The position numbers and the translations under genes are program-made. The notes beneath the pieces are model-generated. The model did not search any database. It had not been told where the DNA came from and was given only the letters and a program-made list of their open reading frames with translations. A stretch of 12,730 bases of DNA from JBHENN01 sp046262015 (lineage in GTDB: Bacteria; Actinomycetota; CADDZG01; WHSQ01). The DNA lies in NCBI GenBank assembly GCA_046262015.1, contig JBHENN010000072.1:1-12730 (forward strand), in the 5' to 3' direction. This document shows, in pieces, positions 1 through 6,473 of the stretch; the first letter of the stretch is position 1; the number at the start of each line of letters is the position of its first letter.

Positions 1-189
1 GCCGTGGTGGTGCTCGTCGTCCTCGACGAGCCGCAGCCGATCTGGGGCGGGTCGACCGCGGCTCCCACCTTCCGGTCGATCGCCGAGTACGCCCTGCGTC
101 ACCTGGGGGTCCCACCGACCGCCGACGCGGAGAAGGCGGCACGACAGATCGAGGCCGAGCAGGTCGGCGCCCCGGTGGCCCACGACTAG
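1..189 (+). CDS. ftsI: FtsI / class B penicillin-binding protein, C-terminal end (partial)
   Basis: This is the last 62 codons of a gene entering from the left edge, in frame from base 1 and ending at TAG 187-189. The residues read as the tail of a transpeptidase domain: a hydrophobic strand (VVVLVVLDEP), then a P-x-x-x-x-GGSTAAPTFRSI segment, then an amphipathic helix and LGVPP. The GG-x-x-AAPxF pattern is typical of the C-terminus of class B PBPs such as FtsI/PBP3, which cross-link septal peptidoglycan outside the membrane as partners of FtsW. The catalytic SxxK, SxN and KTG motifs would lie upstream of the window and cannot be checked. Its place directly before murE is the classical dcw position of ftsI. 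A paralogous class B PBP cannot be excluded from the tail alone. Confidence 0.88.
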   Translation, partial: AVVVLVVLDEPQPIWGGSTAAPTFRSIAEYALRHLGVPPTADAEKAARQIEAEQVGAPVAHD

Positions 190-192
190 CAT
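187..192 (+). promoter_or_regulatory. Possible -10 hexamer giving a leaderless murE transcript
   Basis: TAGCAT fits the TAnnnT pattern and ends 7 bases before ATG 200, so transcription could begin at or next to the start codon. No convincing -35 is visible and the hexamer overlaps the ftsI stop codon. The gene could equally be read from an upstream promoter. It is included because two other starts in this window (11146 and 12650) share the architecture. Confidence 0.3.
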
Positions 193-199
193 CGGTCCC

Positions 200-1708
200 A
201 TGGGACCCGGGGGGCAGCGGATGCTCGCGGAGGTCGCCGGCTGGGCCGGAGACCTGCTCACGGAGGTGACGGGCGACCCTTCGACCGGGGTGGCGGGGCT
301 CGCCTATGACTCCGCGAGGGTTGCCCCGGGAGATCTCTTCTTCTGCATCAAAGGCGCGCGCTCCGACGGGCACCGCTTCGCGGCGGCGGCTCGGGCTGCC
401 GGGGCCGCCTCCCTGTGTGTCGAGCGCCCCACGGGCGCCGGATTGCCGGAGGTCGTGGTGACCGACGCCCGCGTGGCCATGCCCCGGATCGCCGCCGGCT
501 GGTTCGGCCGGCCCGCGGACGACCTGCTGATGCTCGGCGTCACCGGTACGAACGGCAAGACCACCACGACATTCCTGATCGAGTCCATCCTGCGGAGCGC
601 CGGCATGACCACGGGCCTGATCGGCACGATCGAGACGAGGATCGCGGGACGGATGAGGCCCGGCGTGCGGACCACGCCCGAGTCGCTCGACCTCCAGGGG
701 CTGCTCGCCGAGATGCGCGACGCGAGGGTGGAGGCGGTGGCGATGGAGGTCACCTCGCACGCCCTCGTGCTCCATCGCGTCGAGGGCGTCCGGTTCGCGT
801 CGGCGACTTTCACCAACCTGTCCCAGGATCATCTCGACTTCCACCGCGACATGGAGGATTACTTCGCCGCGAAGCGGTCGCTGTTCACCAGCGAGCGCGC
901 CGAACGCGGCGCCGCCAACGTCGACGACCCTTACGGCCGGAAGCTGAAGGAAACGGCGGGCATCCCAACGACCGGCTTCGGCTGCTCGCCCGACGCCGAA
1001 GTGCGCGCCGAGAAGATCGCCTCCGGGCCCTCCGGGACGCGCTTCGTCATCGTCACGCCTCGCGGCGAGATCGACATCGAGACCGGCCTGGTCGGTGGGT
1101 TCAACGTCTCGAACTGCCTTGCAGCGGCGGCCGCGGCCCTCGAAGCAGACATCGCCCCGGATGCGGTCGCGGCAGGGATCCGCGCGCTGCGCGCCGTGCC
1201 GGGTCGTTTCGAGGCCGTCGACGAGGGCCAGCCGTTCACCGTGGTGGTCGACTATGCCCACACCCCGGACTCCCTCGACAACGTCCTGTCCGAGGCTCGC
1301 CGCGTCGTGACAGCCCGCGGCGCCGAGGCGCGCGTGGTCTGCGTGTTCGGCTGCGGCGGGGACCGCGATCCCGGCAAGCGCCCCCTGATGGGTGCAGTGG
1401 CGGCCCGGCTCGCCGACGTCGTCGTCGTTACCTCCGACAACCCCCGGAGCGAGCCGCCCGAGAAGATCATCGACGAGATCGTCGAGGGCTTCCTGGCCGT
1501 GCGGAGCTCGGGCCCCGACGAGATCGTCGCCGACCGGCGGGCCGCGATCGCGTGGGCCGTTGGCCGAGCGCGACCGAACGATGTCGTGGTCATCGCCGGC
1601 AAGGGCCACGAGTCCGTGCAGGAGCTCGCCGACCGGACGGTCCCGTTCGACGACCGCGACGTCGCGCGCCGCGCCCTGCGCGCTCTGGACGCGGCTGGGG
1701 CGCGATGA
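200..1708 (+). CDS. murE: UDP-N-acetylmuramoyl-L-alanyl-D-glutamate--2,6-diaminopimelate ligase MurE
   Basis: A cytoplasmic Mur ligase that adds the third stem residue to UDP-MurNAc-L-Ala-D-Glu using ATP. The 502-residue length is normal. An N-terminal UDP-binding domain (about 1-105, with DSARVAPGDLFF at 37-48) leads into the central ATPase. The P-loop GTNGKTTTT is at 116-124, TSHAL at 185-189, TNLSQDHLDFH at 205-215, the expected carbamylated lysine is K225, and GGFNVSN is at 299-305. The C-terminal domain starts near 335 and has VDYAHTPDSL (350-359), GCGGDRD (384-390), DNPR (413-416) and GKGHE (467-471). DNPR is the hallmark of meso-diaminopimelate rather than lysine specificity, so A1-gamma-type wall chemistry is inferred. 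The gene starts 10 bases after ftsI and its stop overlaps mraY by ATGA. The start is uncertain: ATG 200 lacks a Shine-Dalgarno site but follows TAGCAT by 7 bases, while ATG 221 has a G-run 6 bases upstream and would give 495 residues. Confidence 0.96.
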   Translation: MGPGGQRMLAEVAGWAGDLLTEVTGDPSTGVAGLAYDSARVAPGDLFFCIKGARSDGHRFAAAARAAGAASLCVERPTGAGLPEVVVTDARVAMPRIAAGWFGRPADDLLMLGVTGTNGKTTTTFLIESILRSAGMTTGLIGTIETRIAGRMRPGVRTTPESLDLQGLLAEMRDARVEAVAMEVTSHALVLHRVEGVRFASATFTNLSQDHLDFHRDMEDYFAAKRSLFTSERAERGAANVDDPYGRKLKETAGIPTTGFGCSPDAEVRAEKIASGPSGTRFVIVTPRGEIDIETGLVGGFNVSNCLAAAAAALEADIAPDAVAAGIRALRAVPGRFEAVDEGQPFTVVVDYAHTPDSLDNVLSEARRVVTARGAEARVVCVFGCGGDRDPGKRPLMGAVAARLADVVVVTSDNPRSEPPEKIIDEIVEGFLAVRSSGPDEIVADRRAAIAWAVGRARPNDVVVIAGKGHESVQELADRTVPFDDRDVARRALRALDAAGAR

Positions 1709-2748
1709 CCAACATCATGCTGGCCGGGATGTGCGGCCTGATCGTGACGCTGTTGGGTACGCCTCTGGCGATCAGAGCCTTCCGCCGGCGCGGGTGGGGC
1801 CAGCTGATCCGCGAGGAGGGGCCTCAGGCGCATTTCGAGAAGCGGGGGACCCCGACGATGGGGGGCCTCGTGATCGTCGCCGGGACCGTGGGTGGCTATC
1901 TCCTGGGCCATCTCGGCTCGGGTGGACCTTCGCCCTTCCGGGACAGTGGGCTGCTGGCGCTCGGCACGATCGTTGCGCTGGCCGCGCTCGGCTTCCTCGA
2001 CGACATCATCAAGATCCGCAAGGCGCGGTCGCTCGGTCTCCGCTCACGCGCCAAGTTTCTGGGCCAGCTTGCGATCGGTCTCACGTTCGCGGTCCTTGCC
2101 GTGCAGGTGGTGGGGATCGGGACCGATCTCTCCTTCTTCCGCTCGACCGCGCTCGATCTCGGCTTGGTCTTCTACGTGTGGGTGTTCGTGATGATGGCGG
2201 CGTCGTCGAACGGGGTGAACCTCACCGACGGTCTCGATGGATTGGCGGTCGGATCGGCCGCGCAGGTCGTCGGAGCGTTCGTCGTGATCGCGTTCTGGCA
2301 GTTCCGGCACCAGGGCTTCTACGACATCGCAGAGACGGGATCGGACCCGTTCGACCTTGCCATCGTGGCCGCAGCCCTGTTCGGAGCCTGCGCCGGGTTC
2401 CTGTGGTGGAACACGGCGCCGGCCAAGATCTTCATGGGAGATACCGGCTCGCTGATGCTGGGTGGGTCCATGGCGGTGTTCGCGGTCCTGCTGAACACCC
2501 AGCTCCTGCTCGTTGTCGTCGGAGGCCTGTACGTGATCGAGACGATGTCGGTCATCGCTCAGGTAGCGGTCTTCAAGCGCACCGGCCGGCGGCCCTTCTT
2601 GATGGCCCCGATCCACCACCACTTCGAGCTGCAGGGGTGGCCTGAGTTCACGGTGATCGTGCGCTTCTGGGTCCTCTCCGGCCTGTCGGTGGCATTCGGG
2701 ATCGGCTTGTTCTACGCCGACTTCCTGTCCAAGGGTGGGGCGCTGTGA
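1705..2748 (+). CDS. mraY: Phospho-N-acetylmuramoyl-pentapeptide transferase MraY
   Basis: An integral membrane enzyme that transfers phospho-MurNAc-pentapeptide from UDP to undecaprenyl phosphate, making lipid I on the inner leaflet. The product has 347 residues, with about ten hydrophobic segments as expected. Family motifs appear in order: GTPTMGG (48-54), FLDDIIK with the Asp pair D99-D100, NLTDGLDGL (172-180, D175 being the likely catalytic/Mg-binding residue), NTAPAKIFMGDTGS (236-249, D246) and APIHHHFE (301-308). The ATG at 1705 shares ATGA with the murE stop. An open frame extends far upstream, but that part is a shadow of murE and has no membrane-protein character. The next gene, murD, overlaps by GTGA. 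murF normally sits immediately before mraY and is absent here. Confidence 0.97.
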   Translation: MTNIMLAGMCGLIVTLLGTPLAIRAFRRRGWGQLIREEGPQAHFEKRGTPTMGGLVIVAGTVGGYLLGHLGSGGPSPFRDSGLLALGTIVALAALGFLDDIIKIRKARSLGLRSRAKFLGQLAIGLTFAVLAVQVVGIGTDLSFFRSTALDLGLVFYVWVFVMMAASSNGVNLTDGLDGLAVGSAAQVVGAFVVIAFWQFRHQGFYDIAETGSDPFDLAIVAAALFGACAGFLWWNTAPAKIFMGDTGSLMLGGSMAVFAVLLNTQLLLVVVGGLYVIETMSVIAQVAVFKRTGRRPFLMAPIHHHFELQGWPEFTVIVRFWVLSGLSVAFGIGLFYADFLSKGGAL

Positions 2749-4163
2749 CTCCCGCTGAGGGCTATGCGGGCGTGCGGGCTCTCGTGGTGGGTCTGGGGGC
2801 CAGCGGCCTGGCCGCGGCGCGTGCGCTTCACGAGCGGGACGCCAAGGTCCGGGTGACGGAGGAGAGCTCCGGGCCCGCGGTTGCACAGCGTGCCGCGACG
2901 CTCGTCGATCTCGGCGTAGAGGTCGAGCTGGGCGGCCACGACCTCGAGGCCCTCGACGCGGATCTGGCCGTGGTCAGCCCCGGGATCCCACCGTCCGCTC
3001 CCGTCATGCGCGCGCTGGCACGGCTCGGCGTCCCGGTGATCGGTGAGGTGGAGCTGGCGTGGCGTCTGGCACGCTGCGAGTTCTTGGCGGTGACCGGCAC
3101 CAACGGGAAGACGACCACCACGAGCTTGCTCGCCGCGATGCTGCGCGAGGCTGGCGTCGCGTCGGTGGCCGCGGGCAACATCGGGCTGCCTCTGATCGAT
3201 GCGGTCGCGGCGATCCCCGAAGACGGCGCGATCGCGGTCGAGGTGTCCAGCTTCCAGCTTGCCACGATCGATCGATTCAGGCCCCGCGTTGCGGTCGTCC
3301 TTAACGTCGCGGAGGACCACACCGACTGGCACGGATCGGTCGAGGGCTATGCGGCCGCCAAGGCGCGCATCACGGTGAACCAGACCGGCGACGACGTGCT
3401 GGTGGTCAACGCCGACGATCACCACGCCATGGCGATCGCGGGCGGATCGGCCGCGCGTGTCGTGCCGTTCTGGCCGACATCGCCCCTCGGCCCGTCGGAC
3501 GCGGACCTCGGCGTGCGGGACGGGATGATCGTGTGGCGAGGCCGTGTGGTGATGCCGGTCGCCGACGTTGCCTTGCCCGGAGCGGCGGGCCTGGAGGACA
3601 CCCTGGCGGCCGCGGGGGCGGCGCTCGAGTACGGGCTCGACCCGCGGGCCGTGACGCGGGCCGCCACCGGGTTCCAGCCGCTCGCCCACCGCTTGCAACC
3701 TGTCGCCGAGGTCGAGGGTGTGACCTACATAGACGACTCGAAGGCGACGAACCCTCACGCCACGCTCGCCGCCGTGCGCGGACTGTCGGATGTGGTCCTG
3801 ATCGCGGGGGGACGCAGCAAGGGGGTGGATCTGACCGTCCTCGAGCACCTCGTCCCGCCGGTGATCGCGGTCGTCGTTCTGGGCGAAGCCGCAGACGAGC
3901 TCGAGCGGTTGTTCGAAAGCCTCGTCCCGGTGCAGCGTGCGGCAACGATGCGCGAGGCGGTCGCGGCGGCGCGCGGGCGATCCGTTCCCGGAGGATCCGT
4001 CTTGTTGTCGCCGGCGTGTGCGAGCCTGGACATGTACGACAGCTACGCCCAGCGGGGCCAGGCGTTCGCCCGCGCGGTGATGGAGCTCGAGGCGCGCGCG
4101 GCGCGCGCCGAGGATGGCCGCGGCACGGCCGGCGGCCGGAGGGGACGACAGGATGGCGACTAG
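2745..4163 (+). CDS. murD: UDP-N-acetylmuramoylalanine--D-glutamate ligase MurD
   Basis: A cytoplasmic ATP-dependent ligase that adds D-Glu to UDP-MurNAc-L-Ala. It has 472 residues. A Rossmann-like N-terminus (VVGLGASGLAAA, 14-25) precedes the P-loop GTNGKTTTT (118-126), NIGLP (145-149), EVSSFQL (166-172) and the expected carbamylated lysine K206. The C-terminal domain has PLAHRLQ (312-318), DDSKATN (330-336), AGGRSKG (354-360) and SPACASLDMYDSY (422-434). The loop that in Mur ligases reads G-x-H/F-N-x-x-N is here GAAGLEDTL (279-287), lacking the usual His and both Asn. A charged Ala/Arg tail (about 448-472) extends past the fold. The start is GTG 2745, sharing GTGA with the mraY stop and preceded by the purine-rich AAGGGTGGGG (2731-2740). 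Its 3' end overlaps ftsW by 11 bases. Confidence 0.95.
   Translation: MTPAEGYAGVRALVVGLGASGLAAARALHERDAKVRVTEESSGPAVAQRAATLVDLGVEVELGGHDLEALDADLAVVSPGIPPSAPVMRALARLGVPVIGEVELAWRLARCEFLAVTGTNGKTTTTSLLAAMLREAGVASVAAGNIGLPLIDAVAAIPEDGAIAVEVSSFQLATIDRFRPRVAVVLNVAEDHTDWHGSVEGYAAAKARITVNQTGDDVLVVNADDHHAMAIAGGSAARVVPFWPTSPLGPSDADLGVRDGMIVWRGRVVMPVADVALPGAAGLEDTLAAAGAALEYGLDPRAVTRAATGFQPLAHRLQPVAEVEGVTYIDDSKATNPHATLAAVRGLSDVVLIAGGRSKGVDLTVLEHLVPPVIAVVVLGEAADELERLFESLVPVQRAATMREAVAAARGRSVPGGSVLLSPACASLDMYDSYAQRGQAFARAVMELEARAARAEDGRGTAGGRRGRQDGD
4086..4112 (+). other. Very stable GC hairpin at the murD end, before ftsW
   Basis: Bases 4091-4109 form a perfect palindrome: nine paired positions around a single G at 4100, folding in RNA as an 8-bp all-GC stem with a 3-base loop. 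CTC (4086-4088) and GAG (4110-4112) extend the stem past a 2-base bulge. It lies inside the codons of the Ala/Arg tail of MurD, about 40 bases before the ftsW start. There is no U-run, so it is not a standard terminator. A processing, stability or pausing role is inference, and GC-rich coding of Ala-Arg repeats may explain it. Confidence 0.4.
4138..4144 (+). promoter_or_regulatory. Shine-Dalgarno site that decides the ftsW start
   Basis: GGAGGGG ends 8 bases before ATG 4153. It favours that codon over the upstream in-frame ATG at 4114, which has no comparable site and would lengthen the overlap with murD. Confidence 0.65.
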
Positions 4164-5385
4164 GGCCGGCGCGGCGCGATCGCCAAGCGCGCGATCAGGA
4201 CGCGCGCGCCCGGCTGAGCGCTCCGGAGTCGCGCGCGTTCGGTCCGGCGGGCGTCCGTCGATGCTGGTAGCCGCCGCGACCCTCACGCTGGTGGTCCTGG
4301 GGCTCGTCATGATCCTGTCGGCCAGCTCGGTGTCGGCGTTCGCGGAGTACGGCTCGTCCTTCGTCTTCTTCAAGAAGCAGGTCGTGTGGGCGGTCGTCGG
4401 CCTGGGCTGTCTGTTGTTCTTCGCCAACCTCGATTACCAAAAGCTCCGAGGCGTCGGCTACCTCGCCCTGGCCGGGACCCTGCTGATGCTCGTAGCCGTG
4501 CTGGTCCCCGCCGTCGGGGTCACCGTGGGCGGGAGCTCGCGGTGGCTCGCGCTCGGCCCCCTGTCGTTCCAACCCTCCGAGCTCGCCAAGCTCGCCCTCG
4601 TGCTGTTCGGCGCCGAGGTGTTCTCGCGCAAGGACGAGCGCACGCTCGAGGACCTCGCGCACACCGCGTTGCCGATGGTCCCCGTGCTCGGTCTCGTCGC
4701 CGCGCTCGTGATCGCCCAACCGGACCTGGGGACGACGCTGCTTCTGAGCACCATCGGGTTCGGGCTCATGGCGGTGGCCGGCGCGCCGGGTCGCTACCTC
4801 GTGCCCCTGGGTCTCGCGGCCGCGACGCTCGCTTCGATCGCGGCCTTCGGCGAGCAGTACCGCCGGGCCCGACTGCTCGCGTTCCTGGATCCCTGGGCAG
4901 ACCCCTTGAGGACCGGGTACCACACGATCCAATCGCTGATCGCGCTCGGGTCGGGCGGATGGTTCGGGGTGGGCCTCGGGGCGAGCCGACAGAAGTGGAT
5001 GTACGTGCCCAACGCGCACACCGACTTCATCTTCGCGATCCTGGGCGAGGAGACCGGGCTGCTCGGAACCCTGGTCGTGCTCGGCCTGTTCGGCTTCATC
5101 GCCTATCTCGGGATCCGCATCGCGCGCCATGCTCCGGACCGGTTCGGCATGCTCGTGGCGTCCGGGATCACGGTATGGATCGCGGTGCAGGCGCTGGTCA
5201 ACATGGGAGCGGCGACCGCGTCGCTGCCCATCACGGGCGTGCCCCTTCCGTTCGTCTCCTTCGGAGGCTCGTCGCTGGTCATCTCGCTCGCGGCCGCTGG
5301 GATCCTGATCAACATCGGGCGCCAAGGCGAGACCCGGCCCGCCCCTCGGCGCCCGGCGCGCGCGAGGACGCCGGCACCGGGATGA
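4153..5385 (+). CDS. ftsW: Septal peptidoglycan polymerase FtsW (SEDS family)
   Basis: A multi-pass membrane glycosyltransferase that polymerises lipid II at the septum with FtsI. From ATG 4153 it has 410 residues. A basic, Arg-rich cytoplasmic tail (1-36) comes first, then about ten hydrophobic segments from 38 onward. SEDS motifs are clear: GGSSRWLALGPLSFQPSELAKL spans 127-147, AQPDLGTTLLL is at 188-198, and GYHTIQSLIALGSGGWFGVGLG spans 255-276. NAHTDFIFAILGEE is at 287-300, with D291 matching the essential Asp of the family. LPITGVPLPFVSFGGSS at 358-374 completes the set. A Pro/Arg tail ends the protein. RodA is the main alternative, but the location between murD and murG is that of ftsW. 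It shares 11 bases with murD and ATGA with murG. Confidence 0.95.
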   Translation: MATRAGAARSPSARSGRARPAERSGVARVRSGGRPSMLVAAATLTLVVLGLVMILSASSVSAFAEYGSSFVFFKKQVVWAVVGLGCLLFFANLDYQKLRGVGYLALAGTLLMLVAVLVPAVGVTVGGSSRWLALGPLSFQPSELAKLALVLFGAEVFSRKDERTLEDLAHTALPMVPVLGLVAALVIAQPDLGTTLLLSTIGFGLMAVAGAPGRYLVPLGLAAATLASIAAFGEQYRRARLLAFLDPWADPLRTGYHTIQSLIALGSGGWFGVGLGASRQKWMYVPNAHTDFIFAILGEETGLLGTLVVLGLFGFIAYLGIRIARHAPDRFGMLVASGITVWIAVQALVNMGAATASLPITGVPLPFVSFGGSSLVISLAAAGILINIGRQGETRPAPRRPARARTPAPG

Positions 5386-6473
5386 GAGTGGTGCTCGCCG
5401 GAGGCGGCACCGCCGGTCACGTGGTCCCGGCGGTGGCCCTGGCCCACGCGCTCGACCGGGACGAGGTGTTGTTCCTCGGCACCGCGAAGGGGGCGGAAGC
5501 TCGGCTCGTCCCCGCCGCCGGCTTCCGTCTCGAGACGATCGACGTGCGCGGGTTCGACCGATCCAAGCCGCTGTCGCTCGTCGCGACCGGGGCGCGGGCT
5601 CTCACCGCGATCGGCTCGGCGCGCCGGGCGTTGCGCCGCTTCGCTCCCGACGTCGTCGTCGGGATGGGGGGCTACGTCAGCCTCCCGGCTTGCGTCGCGG
5701 CGCGCACCTTGGGCGTCCCGATCGTCCTGCACGAGCAGAACATCGTCTTCGGACTGGCGAACCGCGTGTGCATGCCCCTGGCACGAACGGTCGCGGTGTC
5801 GTTCGAAGCGACCGTGGGCCAAGCCGGAGCGCGCGGTGTGTTCGTGGGCAACCCGGTGCCGCCCGAGATCGCGAGCTTCGACCGGGACATCCTGCGCGCC
5901 GGCGCTCTTCGACGCTTCGAGCTCGACCCGGCGCGCCGCACCCTCCTGGTGTTCGGAGGCAGTCAGGGGGCCACCCGGATAAACCAGGCGGCGTCGGCGT
6001 TGCCGCGCGTGTGGGGTGAACGCGCCGACCGCCAGGTTCTGCACATCACCGGCACCCGCGACCTCGGATGGGTCTCCGAACGCGTGGCAACGACCCACGG
6101 CGCTCTTCTGTACCGGGTCGTCGGGTACGTCGAACGGATGACCGAGGCGTACGCGTGCGCGGACCTCGCGCTGTGCCGCGGGGGCGCCACCACACTCGCC
6201 GAGCTCGGGGTTGTCGGTCTGCCGGCGATCATCGTTCCCTACCCCCACCATCGCGACCGGCAGCAGGAGCTGCACGCGCGCGTCTTCGAACGCGCCGGCG
6301 CCGCCGCGATGATGCCCGACGAGGACACGACCGAGGACGCGGTTGCAGCCGCAGCCGATGACCTGCTCGAGGACGACGGTCGGTTGGCGGCGATGGGCAG
6401 CGCAGCGCGCGCTCTCGGCCGCCCGCGTGCGGCCAGCGCGCTCGCCGCGCTGGTCCGGGAAGCTGCCGCGTGA
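5382..6473 (+). CDS. murG: Lipid II synthase MurG (GT28 GlcNAc transferase)
   Basis: A peripheral inner-leaflet enzyme that transfers GlcNAc from UDP-GlcNAc to lipid I, making lipid II. It has 363 residues with two Rossmann-type domains. The N-terminal acceptor domain has GGGTAGHV (7-14), GMGGYVS (94-100) and HEQN (117-120). The linker carries GNPVP (156-160). The C-terminal donor domain has FGGSQGA (191-197), the nucleotide-sugar signature RGGATTLAE (266-274, E274 likely contacting the sugar) and VPYPHHRDRQQ (285-295), where the DRQQ form is normal for the family. The ATG shares ATGA with the ftsW stop and has only a weak, distant GAGGA (5364-5368), so translational coupling probably drives initiation. 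Its stop overlaps murC by GTGA. Confidence 0.97.
   Translation: MRVVLAGGGTAGHVVPAVALAHALDRDEVLFLGTAKGAEARLVPAAGFRLETIDVRGFDRSKPLSLVATGARALTAIGSARRALRRFAPDVVVGMGGYVSLPACVAARTLGVPIVLHEQNIVFGLANRVCMPLARTVAVSFEATVGQAGARGVFVGNPVPPEIASFDRDILRAGALRRFELDPARRTLLVFGGSQGATRINQAASALPRVWGERADRQVLHITGTRDLGWVSERVATTHGALLYRVVGYVERMTEAYACADLALCRGGATTLAELGVVGLPAIIVPYPHHRDRQQELHARVFERAGAAAMMPDEDTTEDAVAAAADDLLEDDGRLAAMGSAARALGRPRAASALAALVREAAA
6431..6455 (+). other. Hairpin at the murG end, just before the murC start
   Basis: CCAGCGCG (6433-6440) pairs perfectly with CGCGCTGG (6446-6453) around a 5-base loop. A G-U pair and a G-C pair extend it to 10 bp. It ends 14 bases before GTG 6470. No U-run follows. It lies in the Ala-rich tail codons of MurG, so composition could account for it. 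A role in coupling or message stability is only inferred. Confidence 0.38.

Noticed and set aside
415..1704. Upstream in-frame extension of mraY
   Set aside because: The extension reads as Arg/Gly/Asp-rich nonsense in another frame of murE. ATG 1705 gives a full-length MraY.
2712..4427. Long open frame on the minus strand opposite murD and ftsW
   Set aside because: Its product is rich in Arg, His and Asp with no fold or family motif, as expected opposite GC-biased codons. The + strand genes here are certain.
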